From Sorangium cellulosum So ce56 (GTDB taxonomy: Bacteria; Myxococcota_A; Polyangia; Polyangiales; Polyangiaceae): DNA of 64,000 bases. The notes beneath the pieces are model-generated. The model searched no databases. It saw nothing but the letters and a program-made list of their open reading frames with translations, and had not been told where the DNA came from. The stretch lies in contig NC_010162.1 in assembly GCF_000067165.1 (NCBI RefSeq), positions 6,765,001 to 6,829,000 of the forward strand. The letters run 5' to 3'. The number at the start of each line of letters is the position of its first letter. Position 1 is the first letter of the stretch. Position numbers and translations under genes: made by a program. Below, piece after piece: positions 56,112 through 64,000 of the stretch.

Positions 56112-57656
56112 TCAGGGGACGTTCATCTCGAACGCCACGCTGTAGTTCGGCTGCGCCTTGCCCGTCGTGGAGCCGACGAACGGATCGGAGTCGCGCAGCT
56201 GACCCCAGCGGATCGTGCCGCCCGCCATCGACGTCCCGTCGGTCGTCATCGCATAGCCGACCATCACGCCGGACGCGGGGAGGTTCCGCGCGGTGATCTG
56301 CACCGAATCGCCGGAGATCTCCACGCCGCTGATCGGGATCCGGGTGTTGCCGCTCCAGAGCTCGAAGCCGCGGCCCTGCGCCCACTCCGTGAACGCGGTC
56401 TGGTGGGGAGACGGCAGCGCGCTGTCCCAGGCGAGCGGGGGCACCGGGACATGGAAGTGCACGGTGACAACGTTGCCGCTGCGCTCGACGCGCGTCGGCT
56501 GGAGCGGCTGCCAGTCCTTCCCGAGGACGACCTTCTCGAAGTAGATCTGGCCGAATTTCTCGCCGAGCTGCTGGTAGCCGTTCGCGTTCAGGTGGATGTG
56601 ATCGTCGGCATACGGATACTGGTACTTCGGACCCGAGCAGACGATATCGCCCGGGTGATCCACGCCCACGCGCCACTGCGCCTGCGTCGACGTCGACCGC
56701 GTGCCGGCGTCGGTGTGCACCGAGTTCTGCTGGGACACGAGCAGGGGGATGCTCCGCGACTGGCCGGTGATCCGGAGGAGATCCTGGTTGTAGTCGGACC
56801 ACAGCTTTACCAGTTCATCCCCGTAGGTCGCGCTGCCGGCGTCGGACTCGCCGTGCGTGATCACGATGGCGCCGACGCCGTACGTCTTGCCGGCACCCCT
56901 GGCGAGGCGCGCGATGGCCTCCGCCTCGAACAGCGTCGCCGCGTAGGCGCGGCCCATCGACGTGTCGCCCGTGGCCGTCTGGGTGGCGCCCTTCCGGAGG
57001 ACGCTCATGGGCTGCCCGCTCTCGCCGACGACGGTGTGCACCGTGACGTGGTCGCCGCCGGCGGATGCCTCCGCGAGGGACGAGATCTGGTCGGCCATGG
57101 CCGTGTGCGGCGTCTCGCCATAGATGTTCTTCGGGTAAGCGCTGGGGTAGGTCGTCGCGAACCCGCGGATCGGCTCGACGAGCGGCACCAGGGAGAGGGC
57201 CGTGCTCGCCGCATCGAAGGGGGGCACGCTCGCGTTCCCGAGGGACAGCTTGAGGTTGTGGAAGCGCTGCGTGGTGGTGCGGGGCGGCGTGCCCTCCGCG
57301 CCGACCGAGAGGCTCTGTCCCGTGCCGACGATGCCGCTCCAGTCCCAGAGCGGCGCCGGCGGCGCGCCGCCACCCCCTTCGCCAGCGCCGCCAGCGCCGC
57401 CGGTGCCTGCCGCGCCGCCGCCCCCTTCGCCGGCGCCGCCGGTGCCCGCCGCGCCGCCGGAGCCGCTCGCGCTGCCCGCCGCGCCCTGACCGCCGGCGCC
57501 GCCGGAGCCGCTCGCGCTGCTCGTCGCGCCCTGACCGCCGGCGCCCTGACCGCCGGCGCCAGAGGACGTCCCGCCCGACGAGTCGCATCCGAACGCCGCG
57601 AGGAGGAGAGCGAGCGTGCCTGACGAACCGAGGCTCAAGAACGAAGATTGTCGCAT
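56112..57656 (-). CDS. SGNH/sialate O-acetylesterase-like lipoprotein
   Basis: About 514 aa from ATG 57656 (AAGGAG 7 nt upstream). A signal peptide ends in AFGC. Residues about 25-110 are a Gly/Ser/Ala-rich tether with repeated GSGGAGGQGA- and GTGGAGEGGGG-like units. Esterase motifs: GIVGTGQSLSVGAEG (catalytic Ser block), GAIVITHGESDA, and DDHIHLNANGYQQLGEKFGQ (Asp-x-x-His dyad). This fits carbohydrate esterases that remove acetyl groups. A C-terminal beta region (SGNVVTVHFHVPVPPLAWDS) follows. It diverges from the CotH gene across the repeat element. Confidence 0.88.
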   Translation of the reverse strand: MRQSSFLSLGSSGTLALLLAAFGCDSSGGTSSGAGGQGAGGQGATSSASGSGGAGGQGAAGSASGSGGAAGTGGAGEGGGGAAGTGGAGGAGEGGGGAPPAPLWDWSGIVGTGQSLSVGAEGTPPRTTTQRFHNLKLSLGNASVPPFDAASTALSLVPLVEPIRGFATTYPSAYPKNIYGETPHTAMADQISSLAEASAGGDHVTVHTVVGESGQPMSVLRKGATQTATGDTSMGRAYAATLFEAEAIARLARGAGKTYGVGAIVITHGESDAGSATYGDELVKLWSDYNQDLLRITGQSRSIPLLVSQQNSVHTDAGTRSTSTQAQWRVGVDHPGDIVCSGPKYQYPYADDHIHLNANGYQQLGEKFGQIYFEKVVLGKDWQPLQPTRVERSGNVVTVHFHVPVPPLAWDSALPSPHQTAFTEWAQGRGFELWSGNTRIPISGVEISGDSVQITARNLPASGVMVGYAMTTDGTSMAGGTIRWGQLRDSDPFVGSTTGKAQPNYSVAFEMNVP

Positions 57657-57894
57657 GTTGGCTCCTTGCCGCTGCACGAGCGGGCCGGGTGATCGCGCGG
57701 CCCGGAGCGTCGATCGTCAGGCCGCGTGGTGAAACCACGACCGGCCATAGCACGGAGGCGCAGAAAAACTGAACCGATTCAGTCGTTGAGGATCTCTTGA
57801 GGACCTCAACCTCGGTCGGAGGCTCGGCCGGGGCGTCTACCTCGGTAGGGTCTCACGGGCCTCATCACGGGCGCCGCAAGGCTGCCGGACCGTG

Positions 57895-58043
57895 GCGCGG
57901 CGCTGCGGGGCGGCTTCGATGCGGGTGGGCACGGCCCTCCGTCAAAGGACCGGCAGGGGTCCGAGACGGCTCACGGATCGTCTCGGTTCATTCCTGTGAG
58001 CCGTCCGGGGGCGGAGGCGGTCCCTTGGGTCGACCGGGACGCG
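57895..58043 (+). repeat. Structured repeat element, copy 1
   Basis: About 149 bp nearly identical to 62719-62873. It starts GCGCGGCGCTGCGGGGCGG and ends CGACCGGGACGCG. Stem A: CCGAGACG (57961-57968) with CGTCTCGG (57979-57986). Stem B: GACGGCTCAC (57965-57974) with GTGAGCCGTC (57996-58005). The two share 57965-57968 and cannot form together. It lies between the divergent esterase and CotH genes, 52 bp upstream of the latter start. Confidence 0.8.
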
Positions 58044-58094
58044 TCGCGATCCTGCGCGATCCTGTCCGCGCATGCGTTCGAAGGAGTGTATGAA

Positions 58095-59408
58095 ATGAAT
58101 CGATTGCTTGGCTTCATCATGATGGCGACGTCGAGCATCGCCATGGTCGGTTGCGGCAGCGACGGCAGCGATGCCGGCACCGGCAGCGGTGCCGGCACGG
58201 GCGTCGGTGGCGGCGGCGGCAGCGGTGCCGGCAGTGGCGGCACGGGCGTCGGTGGCGGCATCGGTGGCGGCACGGGCGTCGGTGGCGGCACGGGCGTCGG
58301 TGGCGGCGGCGGCACATTCTCGCTGGACACGGACACCGGCTGCTCCGGCGTGTTCAATCCCGATCAGATGCTGGAGTACGCCATCACGATGGCGCCCGAC
58401 GATTACGCCGCCATCCTCGCCGACACCACGTTCTCGCTCTCCGTCCCCGGGGAATTCAGCTGCAACGGCGGTGCGCCCATGCAAGTCGCCATCGAGCGCA
58501 AGCGCTCGGGAGGCGCCACGAAGGTGGGCCTCAAGGTCGACCTGAATTCGACGGTCGCCGAGCAGACCTTCTACGGCTTGAAGAAGCTGGGGTTCGACAA
58601 CGGCACGAGCTCCGGCTCCAATCAGGACGACGCCACGCCGCGCGACGTGATCGCGGAGTATCTCGGCTGGCGCTTGATGCGCGCGGCGGGCGTCATGGCC
58701 AGCCGCAGCGCGCTGGCCAAGATCAGCGTCAACGGCGGCCCGGCGATGGTGTACGTGCATGTCGAACAGATCGACAAACGTTTCCTTCAGGATCGGCTGG
58801 GCGAAGACGACGGGTGGCTCTACAAGAAGTCCGGCGGCGACGGCGACGGATTGAAGACGCACGAGAGCGACGGCGTCGAGAACCCCCACGAGGCATGGTA
58901 CTGTTTCCTGAAGAAGGGCGGCTGTGCCAGCCCTGACGACGCGACGCTGGCCGAACAGCTACCCACGCGCGCCGACATCCCGCAGATGCATCGCCTGGGC
59001 GCCGTCAACGCCATCATCGGCAACACCGACGGCCTGCTCTACAAGGACAACAACTACTACCATTACGACTCCGTCGGCGGGAAGCGCACCTACTTCCCCT
59101 GGGATCTCGACACCACCATGTCGGCCTCGGTGAACATCATCAACGGCAGCGTGCCCGGGGGCACCACCTCCTTCACCGACGCGTTCTTCAGCCACTGGGA
59201 GGCCGACTACCTCGCCATCGTCCAGCAAATCCTCGACGAAGAGATCACCGCGTCTTTCGTGGACGCCGAGCTCAACCGCGTCCTCAGCGTTGCCGCTGCG
59301 CCCATCGACGCCGACCCCGCCCTCGCCGGCGGCGCCGCCGACGCGGTCTCCACGCTGAGCGCCTGGTGGCAAGAGCGCCTCCCGGAACTGAGGCGACAAC
59401 TCGAATGA
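58095..59408 (+). CDS. CotH-like kinase lipoprotein
   Basis: About 437 aa from ATG 58095 (AAGGAG 8 nt upstream; an ATG 5 nt earlier stops at once). Lipobox MVGC, then a 50-residue Gly/Ser tether of GVGGGTGVGGG units. Kinase domain PF08757: SGGATKVGLKVDLNSTV, YVHVEQIDKRFLQDRLGEDD, GWLYKKSGGDGDG, NTDGLLYKDNNYYHY and the metal-binding YFPWDLDTTMS. CotH proteins phosphorylate spore-coat or surface proteins. With the surface tether it probably phosphorylates extracellular proteins of this organism. Confidence 0.9.
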   Translation: MNRLLGFIMMATSSIAMVGCGSDGSDAGTGSGAGTGVGGGGGSGAGSGGTGVGGGIGGGTGVGGGTGVGGGGGTFSLDTDTGCSGVFNPDQMLEYAITMAPDDYAAILADTTFSLSVPGEFSCNGGAPMQVAIERKRSGGATKVGLKVDLNSTVAEQTFYGLKKLGFDNGTSSGSNQDDATPRDVIAEYLGWRLMRAAGVMASRSALAKISVNGGPAMVYVHVEQIDKRFLQDRLGEDDGWLYKKSGGDGDGLKTHESDGVENPHEAWYCFLKKGGCASPDDATLAEQLPTRADIPQMHRLGAVNAIIGNTDGLLYKDNNYYHYDSVGGKRTYFPWDLDTTMSASVNIINGSVPGGTTSFTDAFFSHWEADYLAIVQQILDEEITASFVDAELNRVLSVAAAPIDADPALAGGAADAVSTLSAWWQERLPELRRQLE

Positions 59409-59554
59409 GCGCGCGGCCAGGCTGATCCACCCCAACCCAACAGCACCTTTTAGCGCGCCCGCCGGCCTGGCAGGCCTCGCGAGCCGCCGGAGCCAGTGAA
59501 CCGCGCGCGTGTTCACGAGCGTTCGACGATTGATATTCATCGGACCGCGCCATG

Positions 59555-59631
59555 AATGGGGTGTGCACCGGATTGTGATCGCCGCCCGTGGCGGCCTCCG
59601 CGAGGGACGAGATCGGGTCGCCAGCGCTCAC
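59555..59631 (-). pseudogene. Fragment of a second SGNH esterase gene
   Basis: The minus frame reads GDPISSLAEAATGGDHNPVHT, matching the intact esterase (ADQISSLAEASAGGDHVTVHT) at 15 of 21 residues, with obvious nucleotide similarity between 59560-59625 and 57035-57100. Nothing else of the gene is recognisable. It is a remnant of a duplicated or deleted paralogue beside CotH. Confidence 0.65.
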
Positions 59632-59640
59632 CTCGATCCG

Positions 59641-60804
59641 TCAGAGGCGCGCCTCCAGGGAGAGCGAGACGGCGAGGAGCGGGCGGCCGTACCGGGTCGC
59701 GCCTGCGGCGGAGCCCGGGCTGCCGGCGCTGCGCTCGGGGTACGGGATATCGATGGCTGGAAGCGCGGCGCCGGCAAGGCCGCCGAGGCGAAAGCCCGCG
59801 TGATCGTGCACATACCAGCGCACGGCCGCCTCGACGTGCGGAACCGCCGCCCACGCGGCGCCGGAGGCGCCGTCGAACACCGGCGACGCGAGGAGCGTCT
59901 GGTAATGGAGGCGCAGCACGGACGCGCCCGCCCCGAGCGTCGCGAGGCCGTGGCCGCTCGCGAAGGAACGCGCGCCGCCCGCCGCGGCGCCGACGAAGGA
60001 GACGCCGTGCTCGATCCGCCCGCCGGGGACGCTCCAGGACGTGCCGCCGAGCGTCGTGGTCCCGTCCACCGCGACGTACCAGCCGCGGAAGATCGCGGAC
60101 GCGCCGATCGAGAGCGCCGGCGTCGCGGGGACGTCGCCGAAGGCGACGAGCAGCGTGGGGCCGACCGAGGCGGCGAGGCGCGTGCGTGGCCGCGCGCCGC
60201 CGCCGGCGCGCTGGGAGGAGGGTTGATCGGCGGGCGAGGTGGAGCTCGAAGCGGGCGCGCGGGTAGCGGGAGACGCCTGAGAGGTCGTCGCGGCAGAGGC
60301 CGCCGGGCGCGCGGCGGACCCGCCCTCGGGGCTGGACGCCGAGGGCGGGTGACCGTGGCCGCCGGCAGCGGCGACGCCGGTCGAGGGAGGGCGGGAGGCG
60401 TCGCGGTGCAGGAGGCGGGCGCGAAGGAGCTCGACGGCGGCCAGGGCGAGGACCTCGGGGCCCTCGCCGCGGCGCACCGCGACGTCGAGCTCGCCGCCCC
60501 CGTGCCGCGCGGCGAGGGTGATGGTCGCGCGCTTGCGGGCGACGACGACGCGCGCGTCGGCGTCCTCGGGGTCACCCGTGGTGATGTGCACATCGAGCGC
60601 GCGGAGCTCGTCGCGGATCCGCTGGAACGTCGCGTCCGCCGGGTCGCCGGAGAGGGACACCGTGGCCCGCGCGGGCGCGCTGGCGCTGGCCGGGGCTCCC
60701 GCCGCGTCCGGCGCCGCGCCGAGGAGGCCCGGCAGCGCCACGAGCGCCGCGGCGAGGCGGAGACCGGCGGCCGCGCCGCGCGCGGGGTAGCGCTCAGCGC
60801 GCAT
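59641..60804 (-). CDS. Exported protein of the sigma/FecR operon, probable outer-membrane component
   Basis: About 387 aa from ATG 60804, overlapping the FecR stop by 11 bp. A signal peptide (RLAAALVALPGLLGAAPDAA) leads to an alpha/beta part (ATFQRIRDELRALDVHITTG, ARVVVARKRATITLAARHGG) and an Ala/Pro/Ser-rich linker (residues about 150-205). The second half has alternating beta strands such as SVGPTLLVAFGDVPATPALS and GPRLLAVSLSLEARL-like ends, closing with a hydrophobic-aromatic strand typical of beta-barrels. The family is not recognised. It is the third gene of the operon and a likely output or sensor partner. Confidence 0.7.
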   Translation of the reverse strand: MRAERYPARGAAAGLRLAAALVALPGLLGAAPDAAGAPASASAPARATVSLSGDPADATFQRIRDELRALDVHITTGDPEDADARVVVARKRATITLAARHGGGELDVAVRRGEGPEVLALAAVELLRARLLHRDASRPPSTGVAAAGGHGHPPSASSPEGGSAARPAASAATTSQASPATRAPASSSTSPADQPSSQRAGGGARPRTRLAASVGPTLLVAFGDVPATPALSIGASAIFRGWYVAVDGTTTLGGTSWSVPGGRIEHGVSFVGAAAGGARSFASGHGLATLGAGASVLRLHYQTLLASPVFDGASGAAWAAVPHVEAAVRWYVHDHAGFRLGGLAGAALPAIDIPYPERSAGSPGSAAGATRYGRPLLAVSLSLEARL

Positions 60805-62014
60805 CCGCGAGCGAGCGCGCGAGGGGCGCGTAGGCGCCGTGGGGGTACTCGGCGAGGTACCGGAGCGCCGCGCGGCGCGCGACCTCCCGGTCCCGCCGTT
60901 GCTGGAGCTCCAGGCTCCGCCCGAGCGCCTGCTCGCGCAGCGCGCCCCCCGGCGCCTCGCGGAGGTACGTGTCGAACCAGGCGAGCGCGTCGGCGGAATC
61001 GCCGAGCTGATCCGCGGCGAGCTTGCCGAGGAGGAACGCCGAGTCACCGCGCGCGCCGTGCCGCGCGCGCAGGGCGAGCAGCGCGGCGCGCGCCGCGTGC
61101 GGGCGCCCCGCGTAGCGGGCGGCGTCGGCGAGCAGCCGGAGCTCGTCGGGCGCGGCCCGCGCGAGCACGGCGTCGATCCCCTGCCGCTCGACCGCCGCGA
61201 GCGCCTCCTCGTGGCGCCCCGCGCTCGCCAGGGATTGCCAGCGCGGCGCGGCGTCTGTCCCGCCGGCCGCCGGCGCGCGCGCGGAGCGATCCCCGTCCCC
61301 GGGCGGCGCCGCGGCGCTCGCGCCTGCCGAGGGGGCAGCGACCGCGTCGCTCGCCGCGGGCTCGTTCGGCGCGGTGAGATCGAGCCGATCGCCCGCCGAG
61401 AGCCGCGCCGTCCCGAGCTCCGGGCCCGTCACTTCGACGCTCCCCTCGGCGAGCGCGAGCGTGAAGCGCCGCGCCTCGGGCGCCCAGCCCGCCTCGAAGC
61501 GCGTCCCGGTCACGCGCACCGCGTAGGGCCCGGCGTGGACGACCCAGCGCGCGTCGCTCCGGTGGACGACGCGGAAGTCCACGGCGCCCCGCTCCACGCG
61601 CAGCTCCGCGCCGCGCGCGTCGGTCGCGAGGACCTGGAGCGCGGACGCCGCGTCGAGCCGCACGGAGGTCCCCTCGGCGAAGGTGAAGGCGACGGGCGCG
61701 TCGCGCGCCTCGACCCGCGCGCCCGCGCCCGGCGCCGGCTCGCCCGCGGGGGCCGCGCTCGGCGCGGCGGCGAGCCCGGGCCCGCGCTCGGGCGCCCAGG
61801 CCGCGCGGAAGCTCGCGGCGCCCCCCGCCGCGAGCAGCAGCGCGGCGGCCGCGGCCCAGAGCGGGTAGCGCGCCCGGCGCGGCCGAGCCTCGACCTCGGC
61901 GGCGAAGAGCCGCGCGCGGGCCGCGGCCAGCGTCTCGGCCGGCCTGGCGCGCTCGTCGGATGTGCGGGCCACCTCGGCCCCGAGGGCCTCGATGCGTCGT
62001 GTCACGGGGTCCAT
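60794..62014 (-). CDS. FecR-family anti-sigma regulator with TPR-like tail
   Basis: 406 aa. Cytoplasmic N-terminus (residues 1-48), one TM segment (YPLWAAAAALLLAAGGAASF), then the FecR beta domain: GTSVRLDAASALQVLATDA, GAELRVERGAVDFRVVH, VHAGPYAVRVTGTRFEAGW and GSVEVTGPELGTARLSAG. From about residue 270 the protein is helical and ends with TPR-like repeats (AALLALRARHGARGDSAFLL). It normally holds the adjacent sigma factor in check until signalled. The sigma stop overlaps its start by 13 bp, so the two are translationally coupled. Confidence 0.9.
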   Translation of the reverse strand: MDPVTRRIEALGAEVARTSDERARPAETLAAARARLFAAEVEARPRRARYPLWAAAAALLLAAGGAASFRAAWAPERGPGLAAAPSAAPAGEPAPGAGARVEARDAPVAFTFAEGTSVRLDAASALQVLATDARGAELRVERGAVDFRVVHRSDARWVVHAGPYAVRVTGTRFEAGWAPEARRFTLALAEGSVEVTGPELGTARLSAGDRLDLTAPNEPAASDAVAAPSAGASAAAPPGDGDRSARAPAAGGTDAAPRWQSLASAGRHEEALAAVERQGIDAVLARAAPDELRLLADAARYAGRPHAARAALLALRARHGARGDSAFLLGKLAADQLGDSADALAWFDTYLREAPGGALREQALGRSLELQQRRDREVARRAALRYLAEYPHGAYAPLARSLADAR

Positions 62015-62676
62015 CGCGCGCCCTCCTCGATCCAGGCTGCGAGCACGGGGTCTCGCCGGGCAGCGCTCACGAAGCGCGCCTCGGCCCGGGCGATCCGCCG
62101 CTTGATCGTCGCGAGCGACACGCCGCCGGCGGCCGCGGCCTCGGTGAGCTCCATCCCTTCGATGTAGCGCAGCGCGAAGGCCACGCGCTCGTCGAGCGGG
62201 AAGGACTCGAGCAGCCGGTAGGTCCGATCATGGGCCTCCCGGAGCTCCGCGTCGGCGCCGCGCGCCGGGAGCTCGGGGAGGTCCTCCGGTGAGAGGAAGC
62301 TCAGCCAGCTGCGGGCCTTGCGCTGGCGGATGCTCTTGCACGCCGTGTGGACGGCGACCGACCTCATCCACGACGTCAGCGCCGCCGCGTCGCTCACCTG
62401 GTGGACGCTCGAGTAGGCCGACACGAAGGCGTCGTGCACGACGTCCGCGAAGGTCGTGTGCCGCTCGGTCCCGAGGATGCGGCGCGCGATGCGCTCGACG
62501 AGGGCGCCGTAGCGCTCGAAGAGCATCGCCTTCGCCCAGGGGTCCCCGCGCTGGAGCCGCCGGAGGAGCTCGGCGTCGTCGCGCTCCACCGGCAGCGCGA
62601 CGAGCTGCCCGCCGCTCGGCGCGGCGCCGGCGCGGCTCGCGGGGTGCGGCAGCGCCGAGCGAGATCCGCTAGGCAC
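62002..62676 (-). CDS. ECF-type RNA polymerase sigma factor
   Basis: 224 aa from GTG 62676, with GAGGAGG 6 nt upstream. Region 2 DAELLRRLQRGDPWAKAMLF, VVHDAFVSAYSS and TSWMRSVAVHTA. Region 4 LPLDERVAFALRYIEGMELT-like with the HTH EAAAAGGVSLATIKRRIARA. It lacks C-terminal extensions. In FecIR-type systems it responds to a surface signal through the adjacent FecR. No FecA receptor is coded nearby. Promoter targets are not evident, but the repeat element lies directly upstream. Confidence 0.92.
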   Translation of the reverse strand: MPSGSRSALPHPASRAGAAPSGGQLVALPVERDDAELLRRLQRGDPWAKAMLFERYGALVERIARRILGTERHTTFADVVHDAFVSAYSSVHQVSDAAALTSWMRSVAVHTACKSIRQRKARSWLSFLSPEDLPELPARGADAELREAHDRTYRLLESFPLDERVAFALRYIEGMELTEAAAAGGVSLATIKRRIARAEARFVSAARRDPVLAAWIEEGARWTP

Positions 62677-62718
62677 GGCGGCCTCCTCGACGGGACGCTG
62701 CGAGGTCGCCGGGCCGAG

Positions 62719-62873
62719 GCGCGGCGCTGCGGGGCGGGGCGGCTTCGATGCGGGTGGGCACGGCTCTCCGTCAAGGGACCGGCAGGGGTCCGAGACGGCT
62801 CACGGATCGTCTCGGTTCGCTCCTGTGAGCCGTCCCGGGGCGGAGGCGGTCCCTTGGGGTCGACCGGGACGCG
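62719..62873 (+). repeat. Structured repeat element, copy 2
   Basis: About 155 bp nearly identical to 57895-58043, with a small insertion in the G-run near the start (GGGGCGGGG) and a few point changes. Stem A: 62790-62797 with 62808-62815. Stem B: 62794-62803 with 62825-62834. Both stems are unchanged while the loop differs (TTCATTCCT versus TTCGCTCCT). It lies between the divergent sigma and barrel-protein genes, 17 bp upstream of the latter start. Confidence 0.8.
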
Positions 62874-62890
62874 CCGTCCCCTCCCCTGCC

Positions 62891-64000
62891 ATGCACCTCG
62901 CCGCCTTCGCTTCTTGCTTCGTCGCCGCCGCCGCCCTCGCGCGCGCCGCAGGCGCCGCGCCGCCCCAGCTCCCCGGAGAGTGGCGCCACATCGCCGAGGC
63001 GCAGGAGCGGCTCGCGGTCGCCGATCACGCGGCGGTCGAGGACCTCCTCGCGCGGATCCCCCCGGGGAGCGAGGCGGCGCGCGACGCCGGCATCCTGCGC
63101 GGCCAGCTCGACGCGGCGCTGGCCCCGCGCCTCGATCTCGAGACCCGCGCCCTCGCCGACACGCAGCCGCTCGACCTCTTGTCGCAGAGCGCCGGGCTGT
63201 CGTTCTGGCCGAACGCGAGCCTGCAGCTGCGGCTCCGCGCGCTCGGTCTGTGGTACCCGAGCGCCCCGGGCGCGACGGCGGAGACCCGCGGCCGCGCCAC
63301 GCCGGCCCACGCTGTGGGCGGGCTCGTGGGGCTCCTGTTCCGCCCGGCCCGGGCCGACCTCGACGTCAGCGCGACGGGGCTCGGGCGGGTCTGGGCGGAC
63401 GGCAGCGCGCAGGCGTCGGGGAGCGGCGAGATCGAGGGGCGGTGGCTCTCGCCGCTGCGGCTCCGCGCCTCGGCGCGCCGCGACGAGCTCCTCGACACCC
63501 ACGCGGCGATCCGGGAGCACGCCTTCGTCGCCGCGGCGGGCGGCGCGCTCGCCGTCGCCGACTGGAGCGGCTGGAGCGGAGAGCTCCGCGGCGAGGGGCG
63601 CTGGTACTCCGACGGCAACGACGGCGTGCTCGCCTGCGGCTGGGCCGTGGCGCCGGTCCTGCGCGGCGCGCTCGGCCTCAAGGCCGGGTGGGGGGCGGCC
63701 TGGGCCGACACCTCGCGCTCGCGCTGGTCCCTCGCGACGCGGACCTACGCGCCGTACTTCACGCCCCTCGGCCTGCGCCGCCACGGACCCATCGTCGTCG
63801 CGGCGCTCTCGCTCGGCAAGCTCCGCTTCGACGCGAGCGGCGACGTCGCCGTGCAGGCGAGCGAGCTCGATCCGACCGCGCTCGCCTGGGGCGTCACGTC
63901 GCGCGTCGACAGCGCTCACGTCGACCTCCGCGCGGGCGCCTCGCTCGACCTCGGCGGCGCCCGCGTGGGCGCCACCTACCACCACAACCAGAACCTCCAC
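62891..64000 (+). CDS. Probable outer-membrane beta-barrel protein (C-terminus beyond window)
   Basis: An open frame of 370 residues runs from ATG 62891 off the right edge. A signal peptide (AAFASCFVAAAALARAAGA) precedes a short helical part (HIAEAQERLAVADHAAVEDL, then ARDAGILRGQLDAALAPRLD), then a long series of alternating strands with aromatic girdles such as SASLQLRLRALGLWYPSA, GRWLSPLRLRASARRDELL, WSGWSGELRGEGRWYSDG and VGLKAGWGAAWADTSR. This periplasmic-helical plus barrel plan resembles PgaA/Slam-like or YaiO-type porins, but the family is not certain. Confidence 0.7.
   Translation, partial: MHLAAFASCFVAAAALARAAGAAPPQLPGEWRHIAEAQERLAVADHAAVEDLLARIPPGSEAARDAGILRGQLDAALAPRLDLETRALADTQPLDLLSQSAGLSFWPNASLQLRLRALGLWYPSAPGATAETRGRATPAHAVGGLVGLLFRPARADLDVSATGLGRVWADGSAQASGSGEIEGRWLSPLRLRASARRDELLDTHAAIREHAFVAAAGGALAVADWSGWSGELRGEGRWYSDGNDGVLACGWAVAPVLRGALGLKAGWGAAWADTSRSRWSLATRTYAPYFTPLGLRRHGPIVVAALSLGKLRFDASGDVAVQASELDPTALAWGVTSRVDSAHVDLRAGASLDLGGARVGATYHHNQNLH

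Noticed and set aside
57942..58889. Minus-strand frame that shares its end with one at 62771-64000
   Set aside because: The shared end is just the antisense of the repeat element; both frames otherwise run antisense to real genes (CotH and the barrel protein).

Overview
The window is very GC-rich DNA with strong third-position G/C bias, long spurious antisense frames and many GTG/TTG starts. Together with Gly/Ser-rich surface lipoproteins, Ser/Thr kinases fused to ATPase and TPR modules, a probable Myxococcota-restricted family protein and scattered regulatory genes, this points to a myxobacterial chromosome, most likely Sorangium/Polyangiales. No tRNA, rRNA, CRISPR array, phage or intact insertion sequence was seen.

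Layout. 1-10.5 kb: surface lipoproteins, an FHA protein, a decayed FecR/RCC1 gene, a PL1 pectate lyase and a CBM-like lipoprotein, an SDR, a PAS-STAS regulator and a zinc-ribbon protein. 10.8-17.8 kb: a TolC/MacA/ATPase/permease efflux operon diverging from a CpxR/CpxA-like two-component system, with a 42-bp dyad of CpxR-like boxes between them. 17.9-27.9 kb: a decayed AAA ATPase, a tandem-repeat intergenic region, ppnP, two Ser/Thr kinases and a CgeB-type glycosyltransferase. 28-33.4 kb: rlmN, accC, a phosphosugar mutase and a chlorite-dismutase-family heme protein. 33.9-36.3 kb: a probable TIGR02265-type protein, a TenA/heme-oxygenase-fold protein and a receiver-only regulator. 36.5-41.7 kb: the operon hom-murI-aroC-aroKB, with shikimate kinase fused to dehydroquinate synthase. 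41.8-43.7 kb: a single-chain TssB-TssC sheath protein with no other secretion genes nearby. 44.3-56 kb: a flavoprotein, ribA, a small lipoprotein, a PAP2 phosphatase, TetR regulators, an acyl-CoA-dehydrogenase-like flavoenzyme, an APH-family kinase, a methyltransferase, NTF2-like and MAPEG proteins and a metallo-beta-lactamase-fold lipoprotein. 56-64 kb: an SGNH esterase, a CotH kinase, a sigma/FecR/unknown operon and an outer-membrane barrel protein.

The most unusual non-coding signal is a roughly 150-bp element present twice (57895-58043 and 62719-62873). Each copy sits in the gap between divergent genes, upstream of a plus-strand envelope gene, and each conserves two overlapping, mutually exclusive stems. 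Other notable signals are the CpxR-like dyad, an 85-bp nested palindrome between convergent genes, a perfect TetR operator, a near-consensus sigma-70 promoter, and minisatellites of 9-bp or 19-bp period in intergenic gaps. Functions are assigned by motif and family recognition only; no database search was run.
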